A DNA stretch of 64,000 nt from Flavobacteriaceae bacterium (GCA_003443635.1 CP031964.1:2512321-2576320), one strand, 5' to 3'. Counted from the first letter of the stretch, positions 7,699 to 16,813 are shown. Numbers and translations: made by a program. The notes: generated from the letters alone by a model not told the origin.

Positions 7699-9819
7699 AT
7701 GAAACAGTTAATTACTTTAACTGCTATTTTATTGATCTCTCTCTCTGGAGTCTCTCAGACATCCGAGCAAGATAGTCTCGCACTACAATTATCTTTTCAA
7801 GCACAAGACACAACTAAAGTAAATACTTCAATACTACTTATTGAATCCTTTTATAATTCTGGTGATTATAGAAAAGCACAATCATACATTGATGAAACAG
7901 AAAAATTATCGTCAGATCTAAAGTATAAAAAAGGAGATGCAGATATAATGTATTTTAAAGCACTTATCTATGCTCAAAAAGATGATTACTATAATGCTTT
8001 AGATTATTACGACAAGTCATTAAACTTATATAAGCAACTAAGAGATTCTTTAAGTATTGCTAAGGTAAATAACAATTTAAGTCTTATAGAAATTAAAAGA
8101 GGTAATTTTTCAAAAGGATTAAAGTATTCGTTGTCTGCCATAGGTATTTTTGAACGTAAAAATCTAAAAAACGAACTTAGTTTAGCTTATAATAATCTAG
8201 CTGAAGCTTATTATAATACCAATCGAATAGAGGATGCTATAACATTTAACCTTAAAGCCCTTGAAGTTAGAGAACAAATATTAGATACTGAAGGAATAAA
8301 GAATTCTACCAATAATATTGCTTCACTCTATTCTATTCAAAAAGAACATCGTAAAGCGATTGAATATTATAACAAAGTATTAGATCTCGTTAGTGATTCT
8401 AGAGAAGATAGAGAAATGAGAGGTGATGTGTTATCTAATTTAGGAGATGAGTATTTGAGTTTTAATGATTTTGTAAATGCAGAAAAATTTCTAGTTCAAG
8501 GTTTAAGATTAAACAGAACTACAAAAAACAAAAAAGGAATTTTAAAATCTTTAAATGGAGTTGCAAGAATTAATATAAGAAAGGAGAAAGTAATATTAGC
8601 ACAAGGTCAAATAGATGAAGCTTTTGCAATAGCTAGAGAAATTAATGATGACGATGAGTTACTTAAAAATTATAAACTCAGAATAGATATTGATTTATTG
8701 AAAAAAAATTATAGAAGAGTTATCAGGTGGCAAACAGAATATTATGACTTAAGAGAAAAAATTAGAATAGAAAACACGCCAGTTCCTATTATTAATATTG
8801 AAGAACCTGACCCTACAGAAACTAATTTTGGAGAAGAAGAACCTTCAACAACACTTTCCAATAATTCTGAAGCTAAAACGACATCTTTTTTTAAAAACCC
8901 TACTTATTTATTATACGGTTTAATTGGAGCGCTAGCGCTTTTGGTAATTTCTATAATTATTGCAATAGCTAAAGTTAAAAACAAAGATTCACATGCAAAA
9001 AAATTAGAAGTTGAAAACAATAAACTTAAGGAAGAAAGTGACTCTACTGTAAAACAAATCTCTAATCTTGAGGAAACAAATTTTGTTAAAGATAGGTTGT
9101 TTTCTATTGTTTCTCATGATCTAAAAGATTCTATAACTTCCATAAAAGCATTTTTAGATCTATTAAAAGAAGATAGTATTTCTAAAAAAGAATTTGATGA
9201 GCTCATTCCCGAACTTAGCAATAATGCAGATAATGCTTCTGCTCTCCTTTTAAACTTATTAAATTGGTCTAAATCGCAAATGCAAAATTTAGATCCTAAA
9301 CCTGAGTTATTCAATATTCAGGATGTATTTAACGAAAAAATTAGTTTAATTAAGAAAAAAGCTGAAAAAAAGAAGCTCGTATTAATTAACGAATCCTATA
9401 AAGATTTCATTTTTGCTGATCGAAGTATGATTGAAATTGTTGTACAGAATTTATTAGCTAATGCTGTTAAATTTTCTAGTGTTGGGGATGTTATAACAGT
9501 ATCTAACAGACAACGAAACGGTCACGCTTTAATTTCTATTGAAGATACTGGCGTAGGTATTTCTAAAGAAAATCAAGAAAAATTATTTAAAAATCAAGGA
9601 TTTACTACACAAGGTACTGACCATGAAAAAGGTACTGGCTTAGGATTATCTATTTGTAAGCAGTTAATAGAGTTAAATAAAGGAAGTATTTGGGTAGAAA
9701 GCGAACCTAATTTAGGAAGTCGTTTTTATGTAGAACTTCCTAAAAGTGAAACTATGCATGAGTATTATAAAAATATAGAAGTTAATTCTCCAGTTTTTGT
9801 AAAAGCACCTCAATCATAA
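7699..9819 (+). CDS. TPR-repeat sensor histidine kinase, membrane-anchored
   Basis: Hybrid-free sensor kinase of 706 residues. Order: signal peptide (1-20, LTAILLISLSGVSQ), tetratricopeptide repeats (about 45-330) in the periplasm, one transmembrane helix (about 403-425, LLYGLIGALALLVISIIIAI), a short coiled coil, a HisKA dimerisation domain with the phospho-accepting His near residue 472 (SIVSHDLKDS), and a HATPase domain with N box NLLANAVKFSS, G1 DTGVGI and G2 GTGLGLSICK. ATG 7699 is chosen over the upstream TTG because it starts the signal peptide. No response regulator is adjacent. Its last 38 bases overlap the convergent CtlX gene. It probably senses an envelope signal through its TPRs. 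Confidence 0.92.
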   Translation: MKQLITLTAILLISLSGVSQTSEQDSLALQLSFQAQDTTKVNTSILLIESFYNSGDYRKAQSYIDETEKLSSDLKYKKGDADIMYFKALIYAQKDDYYNALDYYDKSLNLYKQLRDSLSIAKVNNNLSLIEIKRGNFSKGLKYSLSAIGIFERKNLKNELSLAYNNLAEAYYNTNRIEDAITFNLKALEVREQILDTEGIKNSTNNIASLYSIQKEHRKAIEYYNKVLDLVSDSREDREMRGDVLSNLGDEYLSFNDFVNAEKFLVQGLRLNRTTKNKKGILKSLNGVARINIRKEKVILAQGQIDEAFAIAREINDDDELLKNYKLRIDIDLLKKNYRRVIRWQTEYYDLREKIRIENTPVPIINIEEPDPTETNFGEEEPSTTLSNNSEAKTTSFFKNPTYLLYGLIGALALLVISIIIAIAKVKNKDSHAKKLEVENNKLKEESDSTVKQISNLEETNFVKDRLFSIVSHDLKDSITSIKAFLDLLKEDSISKKEFDELIPELSNNADNASALLLNLLNWSKSQMQNLDPKPELFNIQDVFNEKISLIKKKAEKKKLVLINESYKDFIFADRSMIEIVVQNLLANAVKFSSVGDVITVSNRQRNGHALISIEDTGVGISKENQEKLFKNQGFTTQGTDHEKGTGLGLSICKQLIELNKGSIWVESEPNLGSRFYVELPKSETMHEYYKNIEVNSPVFVKAPQS

Positions 9820-10717
9820 GGCATCTTATACTTCCACCACCACAAGCTTCAATAGTACTAATTTCACTAGATATAATATCACAATTCGATTTAATTGCAT
9901 TAATTTGATTATTTGTTAGCGAATTACAAGCAGATTGACTCATCACTAAATAACGTTTATTATTACTCCCTTTAACTTGTAACATATTACCAGCAAACTG
10001 TGCTACTTGATCTTCAGAAATCTCTATAATTTGTTTTCCACTAGTTTTAAGGTGTTTTATAACATTTTTTCGTTCTTTTTTATCATCTATGCACTCTAAG
10101 CAAATTATTGCAAAAGTTTCAGCTATACACATCATCACATTGGTATGATAAATTGCTTTTCGTTCTTCATTAACAGTTTGATTGGCAATAAATACAATAG
10201 GTGTATACTCAAAATCTTCACAAAATTCAATAAATAAGCTTTCGTCAGAACGAGGTGATATTGCACAATACGCCTTATGATTATCTCTATCCAGTACTAT
10301 ACTACCAGTTCCTTCTAAAAATACGCTTTCATCTTCAGCGCTCGAATAATCAATTACATTTTCGATTATAAAGCCATTTTGTTCAATAAAATCGAGTACA
10401 TCTTCACGGCGCTCTAAACGTCTATTTTTTGCATACATAGGATATAAAGCTACATTTCCATTACTGTGTAGTGATATCCAATTATTAGGAAAATGAGCAT
10501 CGGGCGTATCTAAGTCATCATCACTTTCATAGACGATAACATTTACACCAGCATCTTTGAGTTTATTTACATAAGTATCAAATTCAAATTTTGCACGAAC
10601 TTGCAAAGCATCATTTACTATAACTTTTTTTTGATAATAATTACTAGAAACTGTTTGCTCATTGGCTCTAATATTATTAGGGCGAATCATTAAAATGGTA
10701 TCTGTAATCTGTTGCAT
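9782..10717 (-). CDS. ctlX: Arginine deiminase-related amidinohydrolase, CtlX type
   Basis: A 311-residue member of the amidinotransferase/arginine deiminase superfamily (pentein fold). Visible landmarks are IRPNNIRANEQT at the N terminus, DAHFPNNWISLH around residue 73, the EGTGSIVLDR block, the central histidine region with NVMMC, and the C-terminal catalytic Cys in ACGGGSIRC. This layout fits the CtlX (citrulline utilisation hydrolase) group, which acts on guanidino or ureido substrates. The exact substrate is inferred from the family only. It overlaps the 3' end of the histidine kinase gene. A promoter with a TAACTTTG element lies upstream on the minus strand. Confidence 0.82.
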   Translation of the reverse strand: MQQITDTILMIRPNNIRANEQTVSSNYYQKKVIVNDALQVRAKFEFDTYVNKLKDAGVNVIVYESDDDLDTPDAHFPNNWISLHSNGNVALYPMYAKNRRLERREDVLDFIEQNGFIIENVIDYSSAEDESVFLEGTGSIVLDRDNHKAYCAISPRSDESLFIEFCEDFEYTPIVFIANQTVNEERKAIYHTNVMMCIAETFAIICLECIDDKKERKNVIKHLKTSGKQIIEISEDQVAQFAGNMLQVKGSNNKRYLVMSQSACNSLTNNQINAIKSNCDIISSEISTIEACGGGSIRCLMIEVLLQKLEN

Positions 10718-10735
10718 TTTTTAAATTTTAAAAAC

Positions 10736-10765
10736 CAAAGTTACTATTTTAATAGTGTTTGGCAT
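10736..10765 (-). promoter_or_regulatory. Candidate promoter of the CtlX gene
   Basis: Minus-strand -7 element TAACTTTG (10736-10743) matches TAnnTTTG. Exactly 19 bases upstream is ATG in place of the consensus TTG (-33, two of three matches). The predicted leader is about 14 bases. Confidence 0.45.
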
Positions 10766-10810
10766 GAGTAAGCTCTTGTTTGTCGAAATATTTTTATTCT
10801 CTATTACCAT

Positions 10811-10818
10811 TACGTTTG
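10811..10818 (+). promoter_or_regulatory. Candidate -7 element of the lipoprotein/LytS/LytTR operon
   Basis: TACGTTTG matches TAnnTTTG and sits 31 bases before the ATG. The nearest TTTG upstream is 28 bases away, outside the normal spacing, so recognition may need an activator or the element may be fortuitous. Confidence 0.35.
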
Positions 10819-10849
10819 TTTTGACATCATAATCATTAAATTTATAATC

Positions 10850-11569
10850 ATGAAATTCAAGCACATTTTAGTATTACTCACATTTATAATGTTTAGCTCT
10901 TGTATAGTCAAATCTCTAAAGCCATTTTATACACAAGAAGCTATAGAGTTTCAAGAAAATCTTTTAGGGAAATGGGAAGCCAGCAATGGATCTAAATGGC
11001 TTGTATTTTCTATTATAGATATTTATACAGAACAAAAAAAAGATTCGCTATTTAATAGTTTAACACAAGAAGATTTAAAAATCTACAAAGAGCTTAAAGA
11101 TGCTTATCTTATAGGTTATCTTGAAAAAGAACAAGAAAATATTGAAGATGCTGAAACATATATGGCTGTTCCTTTTAAAATAAAAGATGAAGTCTTCATT
11201 GATTTTATTCCTTATGATTTTGTAGACTTAGGTACAAGTGATTTATTAGAAAATCATCTATTAAAAACACACTCAGTAGCAAAATTAGAATCTTTAGATA
11301 ACAAGAAAATAAAACTAACTTGGTTAGATAGTAGTAGGCTAAATGATCTTTATAAAGAGAGTAAGGTTAAATTAAAACGTGAAATTGTTAGCCCGACTGA
11401 AAGCGATAGTGATAATAGTGATTATGTCTTATCTGCATCTTCAGAAGAGCTTTACCAATTTTTAGAAAAATATGTGAAATCTGATATTAAAAATAAATGG
11501 GAGTCAGATACAAAATTTACATTGAGTAAAGTAAGCAATTACGAAACCTTAAAAGAGAGTTATAAATAG
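10850..11569 (+). CDS. Hypothetical lipoprotein upstream of a LytS/LytTR pair
   Basis: I do not recognise the family. The 239-residue product has a lipoprotein signal (ILVLLTFIMFSSC, lipidated Cys at residue 19), then a hydrophilic, charged domain including the motif ENLLGKWEAS, which resembles the lipocalin-like openings of other Bacteroidota lipoproteins. It should be anchored in the periplasm or outer membrane. It ends six bases before the kinase start and so is almost certainly co-transcribed with it. An accessory sensor role for the kinase is plausible but inferred from position only. Confidence 0.8.
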   Translation: MKFKHILVLLTFIMFSSCIVKSLKPFYTQEAIEFQENLLGKWEASNGSKWLVFSIIDIYTEQKKDSLFNSLTQEDLKIYKELKDAYLIGYLEKEQENIEDAETYMAVPFKIKDEVFIDFIPYDFVDLGTSDLLENHLLKTHSVAKLESLDNKKIKLTWLDSSRLNDLYKESKVKLKREIVSPTESDSDNSDYVLSASSEELYQFLEKYVKSDIKNKWESDTKFTLSKVSNYETLKESYK

Positions 11570-11575
11570 ATTAAC

Positions 11576-12637
11576 ATGTTATTAAATCAATATTTAATAA
11601 AACTAAATAACAACCACAGACCTATTGTATTTAATATAATCCTGTGGTTTGGTTCTTTTATAATTTTATTATTTCTTTTTACTAAAGGAAATGCTCCTAT
11701 AAAAATTGATTATATCTATACAAGTGCTTTTCTTGCTACTCTAATCATTCCTGTACTTATTAATTTATATATATTAATTCCAAAATTTTTAAAAAAAGAA
11801 AAATACATACTATTTGTAATTTTATTTTTATTAAACTTATTAGTATTTAATCAATTGCATATCTATTTTTTTAATCCGTTATTGGACATAATATTCCCTA
11901 ATTATTTTTTTATATCTTATCATTCAAATACAAAACTCATTATTATTTTTAGTGTATTTTTAATTGGTACTGCATTAATTAAATTATCAGAAGATTGGTT
12001 TTATTTTAATCAAAATGAAAATAGATTATTAAGAACACAAAACCTGCAAATTCAAACACAATTAGCATCGCTTAGGTCACAAATAAATCCTCATTTTTTA
12101 TTTAACTCTTTAAATGTAATTTATGCATTAGCTCTTGAAAAAAAGGAAGAAACTAAAGATGCAATTGTACAGTTATCAGATATTTTACGATATGTTATTT
12201 ACGATTCAAATACAGAACGAGTTTTGTTAAAAGAAGAGCTTTTATTGTTAAAAAATTATATAGCATTCCAAAAATTCAGACAGCAATCTACAGAGCATAT
12301 TAAATTAAATTACAATATCGAAAATGACACTTATCGTATTTATCCAATGCTTATACTCCCTTTAGTTGAAAATAGTTTTAAACACGGTATAAAAGGTGAT
12401 ACAAAAAACACATTTATAAATATAAACATCATACAGAATGGGAATCAATTCAACTTGACCATAGAGAACAATCGTTCTGAAAGTGAGTTAGATAAAATTG
12501 ATGAACATTCAGGTTTAGGTATAGAGAACATCAAACAAAATTTAGAGATTGTTTATCCTAATACACATACATTTGAGATTAAAGAAACAAATAATACATT
12601 TACAGTAATACTAAACTTGGAAACTATTGAAAATTAA
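11576..12637 (+). CDS. LytS/YpdA-family sensor histidine kinase
   Basis: 353 residues. Four hydrophobic segments fill residues about 17-140 (FNIILWFGSFIILLFLF, LIIPVLINLYILIP, ILFVILFLLNLLVF, LIIIFSVFLIGTALI), followed by a coiled coil and the His_kinase domain with the phospho-acceptor in INPHFLFNSLN (about residue 177). The ATP-binding part has LVENSFKHGIKG and GLGIENIKQNL. This is the architecture of LytS/YehU-type kinases. It lies between a lipoprotein gene (6-base gap) and a LytTR regulator gene whose start overlaps its end by 11 bases, a tight three-gene operon. Confidence 0.92.
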   Translation: MLLNQYLIKLNNNHRPIVFNIILWFGSFIILLFLFTKGNAPIKIDYIYTSAFLATLIIPVLINLYILIPKFLKKEKYILFVILFLLNLLVFNQLHIYFFNPLLDIIFPNYFFISYHSNTKLIIIFSVFLIGTALIKLSEDWFYFNQNENRLLRTQNLQIQTQLASLRSQINPHFLFNSLNVIYALALEKKEETKDAIVQLSDILRYVIYDSNTERVLLKEELLLLKNYIAFQKFRQQSTEHIKLNYNIENDTYRIYPMLILPLVENSFKHGIKGDTKNTFININIIQNGNQFNLTIENNRSESELDKIDEHSGLGIENIKQNLEIVYPNTHTFEIKETNNTFTVILNLETIEN

Positions 12638-13322
12638 ATGTATAATAATAGATGATGAGCCTACTTCTCAGAATGTACTTAAAAAATTTATTTCTGACAT
12701 AGATTTTTTAGAACTAGTTTCTGTGTGCGATAATGCTATAGAAGCTTTACAGGTTTTAAAAAATAATACAACGATAACTCTTTTGTTTTTAGACATTAAT
12801 ATGCCTAAAATTTCTGGACTTACCTTTTACAAGTCATTACAAAATTCGCCAAATGTTATTTTCACAACAGCTTATCCACAATATGCTGTTGATGGTTTCG
12901 AATTAAACGCTATTGATTATTTACTCAAGCCTTTTTCGTTTGAACGTTTTTTTACAGCTGTCAATAAAGTTCTTCATAAACAAACAACAGTTAATACAAG
13001 ATTTAAAGCACAAGAATCAATTATAATCAAATCTAATAAAGTACTACATAAAATTACTCCATCTTCAATTATATATCTCGAAGCTTTTGGAGATTATGTA
13101 AAAGTTCATTTAGAAAATAAATTTATACTTACCAATAGTACTTTTAGTAATCTATTAAAATCTTTAGAGAAATATAAATTTGTTCGTACTCACAAATCAT
13201 TTGCCATAAATTTAGAAAAATTAAACACTGTAAATGGCAATCAAATTACAATTAACGAGCAAACCATTCCTATTGGTCAGAAGTATAAATCAGAATTTTT
13301 AAAACTACTAAATAGTAATTAA
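12627..13322 (+). CDS. LytTR-family response regulator
   Basis: 231 residues: receiver domain with acidic pocket IIIDDEP and phospho-acceptor Asp in LFLDINMPKISG (about residue 55), switch Lys in YLLKPFSFERF, then a LytTR DNA-binding domain (about 130-230, IIYLEAFGDYVKVHL...FVRTHKSFAINL). Translation appears to start at TTG 12627, inside the end of the kinase gene: there is no in-frame ATG, and this start gives the canonical MKIKCIIIDDEP N terminus. It should be phosphorylated by the upstream LytS-like kinase. Its last four bases overlap the convergent holA gene. Confidence 0.92.
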   Translation: MKIKCIIIDDEPTSQNVLKKFISDIDFLELVSVCDNAIEALQVLKNNTTITLLFLDINMPKISGLTFYKSLQNSPNVIFTTAYPQYAVDGFELNAIDYLLKPFSFERFFTAVNKVLHKQTTVNTRFKAQESIIIKSNKVLHKITPSSIIYLEAFGDYVKVHLENKFILTNSTFSNLLKSLEKYKFVRTHKSFAINLEKLNTVNGNQITINEQTIPIGQKYKSEFLKLLNSN

Positions 13323-14323
13323 TTTAATATTCTAAATAGAAGTTCTTTTAATAAATCACCTTGTGAAACTGCATTAGCACCTACTCCTTTGCTTTTAACA
13401 TCAAAATCTCTTAAAATACCAATAACTTGACTCACTTTTTTCATAGGATAGTATTTCGCAGCAGTTATATAATCATTTACAAAGTAAGGATTAACTTTTA
13501 ATGCAGAAGCTACGGCTCTTGGAGATTTATCTTTTAATCCATGAAAATGCAATAGCTGTGAAAAGAAACTAAATAGCAAAGAAACAGTCACTACCATTGG
13601 GTTATCTTTAGGGTTCTCAGCAAAATAATTTGCAATACGATGTGCTTTTAATACATTTTTTTCTCCAATAGCTTTACGTAATTCAAAATTATTATAATCT
13701 TTAGAAATTCCAATATTCTCTTCAATAAGCTCAGGTGTGATTTGAGTATCTTTTGAAATAATTAATTTTAGTTTATCTAACTCATTACTAATCTTACTTA
13801 AATCGGTTCCTAAAAACTCTACAAGCATTTGAGCTGCTTTTGGAGTTATTGTATATCCTGATGGAGATAATACACGACGAATCCAATCTGCAACCTGATT
13901 TTCGTAAAGCTTTTTACTTTCATAAACAACGCCTATTTTTTTAAGTGTTTTATAAAGCGCTTTACGTTTATCAATTTTTTTATATTTATAATTAATAACT
14001 AAAACTGTTGAAAATTGAAGGTTTTCGGCATAATTAGAGAGTTTTTCTATCGATCTTGATAAATCTTGAGCTTCTTTAACTACTACTACTTGTCGCTCTG
14101 CCATCATAGGGTAGCGCTTAGCATTTGAGATAATATCATCTACAGTAACATCACGCCCATATAGTACTATTTGATTAAACCCTTTTTCTTCTTCAGTCAA
14201 CACATTACTTTCAATATAACTAGAGATCTTATCGATATAATAAGGTTCTTCTCCCATTAAAAAATAAATAGGTTTTATATGTCCATTCTTAATATCTGCA
14301 ACAAGCTGTTTAACGTCGTCCAA
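13319..14323 (-). CDS. holA: DNA polymerase III subunit delta
   Basis: 334-residue clamp-loader delta subunit, which opens the sliding clamp during replication. The N terminus (IKPIYFLMGEEPYYIDKI) and the block YGRDVTVDDIISNAKRYPMM are characteristic, followed by the AAA+-like domain II and helical domain III ending VSQGDLLKELLFRILN. The start is TTG at 14323, because the next in-frame ATG (residue 23) would remove the conserved N-terminal helix. It is divergent from the HsdR-N-like gene across about 105 bases and overlaps the LytTR gene by four bases at its 3' end. Confidence 0.92.
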   Translation of the reverse strand: MDDVKQLVADIKNGHIKPIYFLMGEEPYYIDKISSYIESNVLTEEEKGFNQIVLYGRDVTVDDIISNAKRYPMMAERQVVVVKEAQDLSRSIEKLSNYAENLQFSTVLVINYKYKKIDKRKALYKTLKKIGVVYESKKLYENQVADWIRRVLSPSGYTITPKAAQMLVEFLGTDLSKISNELDKLKLIISKDTQITPELIEENIGISKDYNNFELRKAIGEKNVLKAHRIANYFAENPKDNPMVVTVSLLFSFFSQLLHFHGLKDKSPRAVASALKVNPYFVNDYITAAKYYPMKKVSQVIGILRDFDVKSKGVGANAVSQGDLLKELLFRILN

Positions 14324-14376
14324 AATACCTAAATTCTGATTTTTAAAATCCCAAACTTCAATTTTACACTTAGAGG

Positions 14377-14407
14377 TTGGGTATTTGATTATTGAAGGTT
14401 AACTTTG
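14377..14407 (+). promoter_or_regulatory. Promoter of the HsdR-N-like gene
   Basis: TTG (14377-14379), 20 bases, then TAACTTTG (14400-14407), a match to the Bacteroidota TTG-N17-23-TAnnTTTG promoter. The predicted leader is about 17 bases. Confidence 0.5.
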
Positions 14408-14428
14408 AAAAAAATGTAATCCTTTTTA

Positions 14429-14875
14429 ATGCAAGATCTTAACTTTTCAAAGTTTTCATTTCGACTCAAAAATAGGGAAAATAAAACGTTTATTTTTGAT
14501 GAGATTCGTAAAAAATTCATGGTTTTACAGCCTGAAGAATGGGTTCGACAGCATTGTATAAAACATTTGATTTTGGAGAAGTCTTGTCCAAAATCTTTAA
14601 TAAATGTTGAAAAAGAACTCATTATTAATAATTTAAAAAAACGTTATGATATAGTGGTATACAACCCTGATGGAAGTATTTATCTTATAGTAGAATGTAA
14701 ATCCCCTAAAATAAATATTACTCAACACACTTTTGATCAAATTGCTAGATACAACCTTTCACTAAATGCCAAATATTTAATGATTACCAATGGAATTAAT
14801 CATTATTATTGTAAAATGGATTTAAACAAAGAGCGTTACGAGTTTTTAAAAGAAATTCCACGGTATAGCTTATGA
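14429..14875 (+). CDS. HsdR N-terminal-like (PD-(D/E)XK) protein
   Basis: A 148-residue protein matching only the N-terminal nuclease fold of type I restriction R subunits. The nuclease core shows as KRYDIVVYNPDGSIYLIVECKSPK (an Asp in the first strand, then E-C-K: the D...ExK arrangement) at about residues 71-94, with PEEWVRQHCIKHLI upstream. No helicase, HsdM or HsdS is present. Small stand-alone proteins of this kind are widespread in flavobacteria and their role is unknown, so a restriction function should not be assumed. Its last four bases overlap the glycosyltransferase start, so the two are co-translated. Confidence 0.8.
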   Translation: MQDLNFSKFSFRLKNRENKTFIFDEIRKKFMVLQPEEWVRQHCIKHLILEKSCPKSLINVEKELIINNLKKRYDIVVYNPDGSIYLIVECKSPKINITQHTFDQIARYNLSLNAKYLMITNGINHYYCKMDLNKERYEFLKEIPRYSL

Positions 14876-15861
14876 AACTTGCAGTAGTTATATTAAATTG
14901 GAATGGGAAGCAATTGTTAGAACAATTTTTACCTTCTGTTGTAAAACATTCTCAAGAAGCAGATATTTATGTTGCAGATAATGCATCAACTGATGATTCT
15001 ATTGCTTTTCTTTCAAAAGTATTTCCAGTAATTCAAATTATTCAAAATGCAGAAAATGGAGGATATGCAAAAGGTTATAATGATGCTTTAAAACATATTG
15101 AAGCAGATGTGTTTTGTTTATTAAATAGCGATGTAGAAGTTACCAAAAATTGGCTTGCACCAATTATAAACACTTTTAAATCAGAAGTCAGCACAGCGAT
15201 TATTCAACCTAAAATTCTTGATTACAAAAAAAAAGATCATTTTGAATATGCTGGTGCAGCTGGCGGGTTTATCGATAAATATGGATATCCCTATTGCAGA
15301 GGACGTATTTTTGATACCGTTGAAAAAGATAATGGCCAATATGATGATTCTGTAGATATTCTTTGGGCTTCTGGAGCTTGTTTATTTATAAGAAAAAGAG
15401 TTTTTAATCAACTTAATGGCTTTGACGAATCATTTTTTGCGCATATGGAAGAAATAGATTTATGTTGGCAAGCAAAAAATTTAGAGTATGATATAAAATA
15501 TGTGGCAACCTCAACTGTATATCATCTTGGAGGAGCTACTTTAAATGCTTCAAATCCAAAAAAAACATATTTAAATTTTAGAAACAATCTTTTTATTTTA
15601 ATTAAAAATGCAAAAAGAAATCTCTTTCTATTAATATTTACCAGATTGTTATTAGATGGCTTAGCTGGATTAAAATTTTTAACTCAATTAAAATTAAATC
15701 ATATCATAGCAATATTAAAAGCTCACTTTTCATTTTATAAGTATTTGCCTCAACTATTAAAAAAGAGAAAAGAATTAAAACAAAGTTCCAATTATTATAA
15801 AAAAACATCGATTATTTGGCTGTATTTCGTAAAAAATAAGAAGACTTATAAAAGTTTATAA
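14872..15861 (+). CDS. Family 2 glycosyltransferase
   Basis: 329 residues, GT-A fold. The N terminus VVILNWNGKQLLEQFLPSV and the VADNASTDDS block bind the sugar nucleotide. The DxD-like LNSDVEV (about residue 86) and the acceptor-side segment ASGACLFIRKRVFNQLNGFDE...EEIDLCWQ are typical of rhamnosyl-transferase-like GT2 enzymes. A hydrophobic stretch (LFLLIFTRLLLDGLAGL, about 255-272) may bring it to the membrane. Likely role is cell-envelope polysaccharide synthesis, though the sugar and acceptor are unknown. It starts within the stop of the HsdR-N-like gene (ATGA overlap). Confidence 0.9.
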   Translation: MKLAVVILNWNGKQLLEQFLPSVVKHSQEADIYVADNASTDDSIAFLSKVFPVIQIIQNAENGGYAKGYNDALKHIEADVFCLLNSDVEVTKNWLAPIINTFKSEVSTAIIQPKILDYKKKDHFEYAGAAGGFIDKYGYPYCRGRIFDTVEKDNGQYDDSVDILWASGACLFIRKRVFNQLNGFDESFFAHMEEIDLCWQAKNLEYDIKYVATSTVYHLGGATLNASNPKKTYLNFRNNLFILIKNAKRNLFLLIFTRLLLDGLAGLKFLTQLKLNHIIAILKAHFSFYKYLPQLLKKRKELKQSSNYYKKTSIIWLYFVKNKKTYKSL

Positions 15862-15912
15862 CTTAGTTAGCAAAAATTTTGTTAATACAGGGGTTAGCAA
15901 GCTATTTTTATA

Positions 15913-15920
15913 TACTTTTG
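15913..15920 (+). promoter_or_regulatory. Candidate -7 element of the OmpA-family gene
   Basis: TACTTTTG matches TAnnTTTG, 32 bases before the ATG at 15953. No TTG lies at the standard distance upstream. Confidence 0.4.
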
Positions 15921-15952
15921 AGATATTATAAAGGAAATTGAATTAACAAATT

Positions 15953-16813
15953 ATGAAAAAAATTTTAGTATTTAGTGTATTAGGAATGTTATTGATGAGT
16001 TCTTGTGTTTCTAAAAAAGAATACGCTGCTCTTGAAGCAAAACAAAAAGAAACTCAAGACTTACTAAATTCTGCAACCGTTAAGCTTAATGCGTGTTTAT
16101 CTGATGCAGCTGCTGCTAATGCTCGTGTAGAATCTATGAAAGAACAACTTGCTGATTTACGTAGAAGTAATGATGCTTTAATTAAAAGTTCACAAGATCT
16201 TACAGAATTAACATCACAAGGTGCTACAAACCTTGAAAAATCTTTAGAAAGCCTACAAGAAAGAGATTTAAAAATCACACGTTTACAAGATGCAATTTCT
16301 AGAAAAGATAGTGTTACTTTAGCATTAGTAACTAGTTTAAAACGTGAAGTAGGGATTAATGATCCTGATATAGAAGTTAATGTAGAAAAAGGAGTTGTAT
16401 TCATTTCTATTGCTGATAAATTATTATTTAAGACTGCTAGTTATAATGTAACTACTAAAGCTAAAGAAGTATTAGGTAAAGTTGCTAAAGTTATAAATAG
16501 CAAACCTGATTTTGAAGCAATGATTGAAGGACATACAGATAGTAGATCTTATCAAAAAGGAGTGTTATTAGATAACTGGGATTTAAGTGTAAAACGTTCT
16601 ACATCTATTATTAGAGTATTACAAGAGCTTGGTGTTAATCCAGGTCAATTAATTGCTGCTGGACGTAGTTCTTATGTTCCTTTAGTAGATAATGATACTG
16701 CAGAAAATAGAGCAAGAAACAGACGTACACGTGTTGTTGTGCTTCCTAAAATTGATCAGTTTTATGATATGATAGAAACTGAAATGAAAAATTTAACTGC
16801 AGGAGGTAATTAG
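15953..16813 (+). CDS. OmpA-family outer-membrane lipoprotein
   Basis: 286 residues. Lipoprotein signal with lipobox MSSC (Cys at residue 18), a long alpha-helical coiled coil (about 20-120, rich in Ala/Leu/Lys/Glu heptads), then a C-terminal OmpA peptidoglycan-binding domain (about 150-270) with IEGHTDSRSY, the NWDLSVKRSTSII helix and NRARNRRTRVVVLPK. This is the Pal/OmpA-like arrangement that ties the outer membrane to peptidoglycan. It is monocistronic: own -7 element upstream and a strong terminator 22 bases downstream. Confidence 0.92.
   Translation: MKKILVFSVLGMLLMSSCVSKKEYAALEAKQKETQDLLNSATVKLNACLSDAAAANARVESMKEQLADLRRSNDALIKSSQDLTELTSQGATNLEKSLESLQERDLKITRLQDAISRKDSVTLALVTSLKREVGINDPDIEVNVEKGVVFISIADKLLFKTASYNVTTKAKEVLGKVAKVINSKPDFEAMIEGHTDSRSYQKGVLLDNWDLSVKRSTSIIRVLQELGVNPGQLIAAGRSSYVPLVDNDTAENRARNRRTRVVVLPKIDQFYDMIETEMKNLTAGGN

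Noticed and set aside
10760..10777. A sigma-54-like TTGGCATGAGTAAGCTC upstream of the 10850 gene.
   Set aside because: The GC falls one base short of the -24/-12 spacing and the element overlaps the CtlX promoter.
14372..14380. TAGAGGTTGG as a possible second -33 region.
   Set aside because: It is already part of the TTG used in the 14377 promoter and adds nothing independent.
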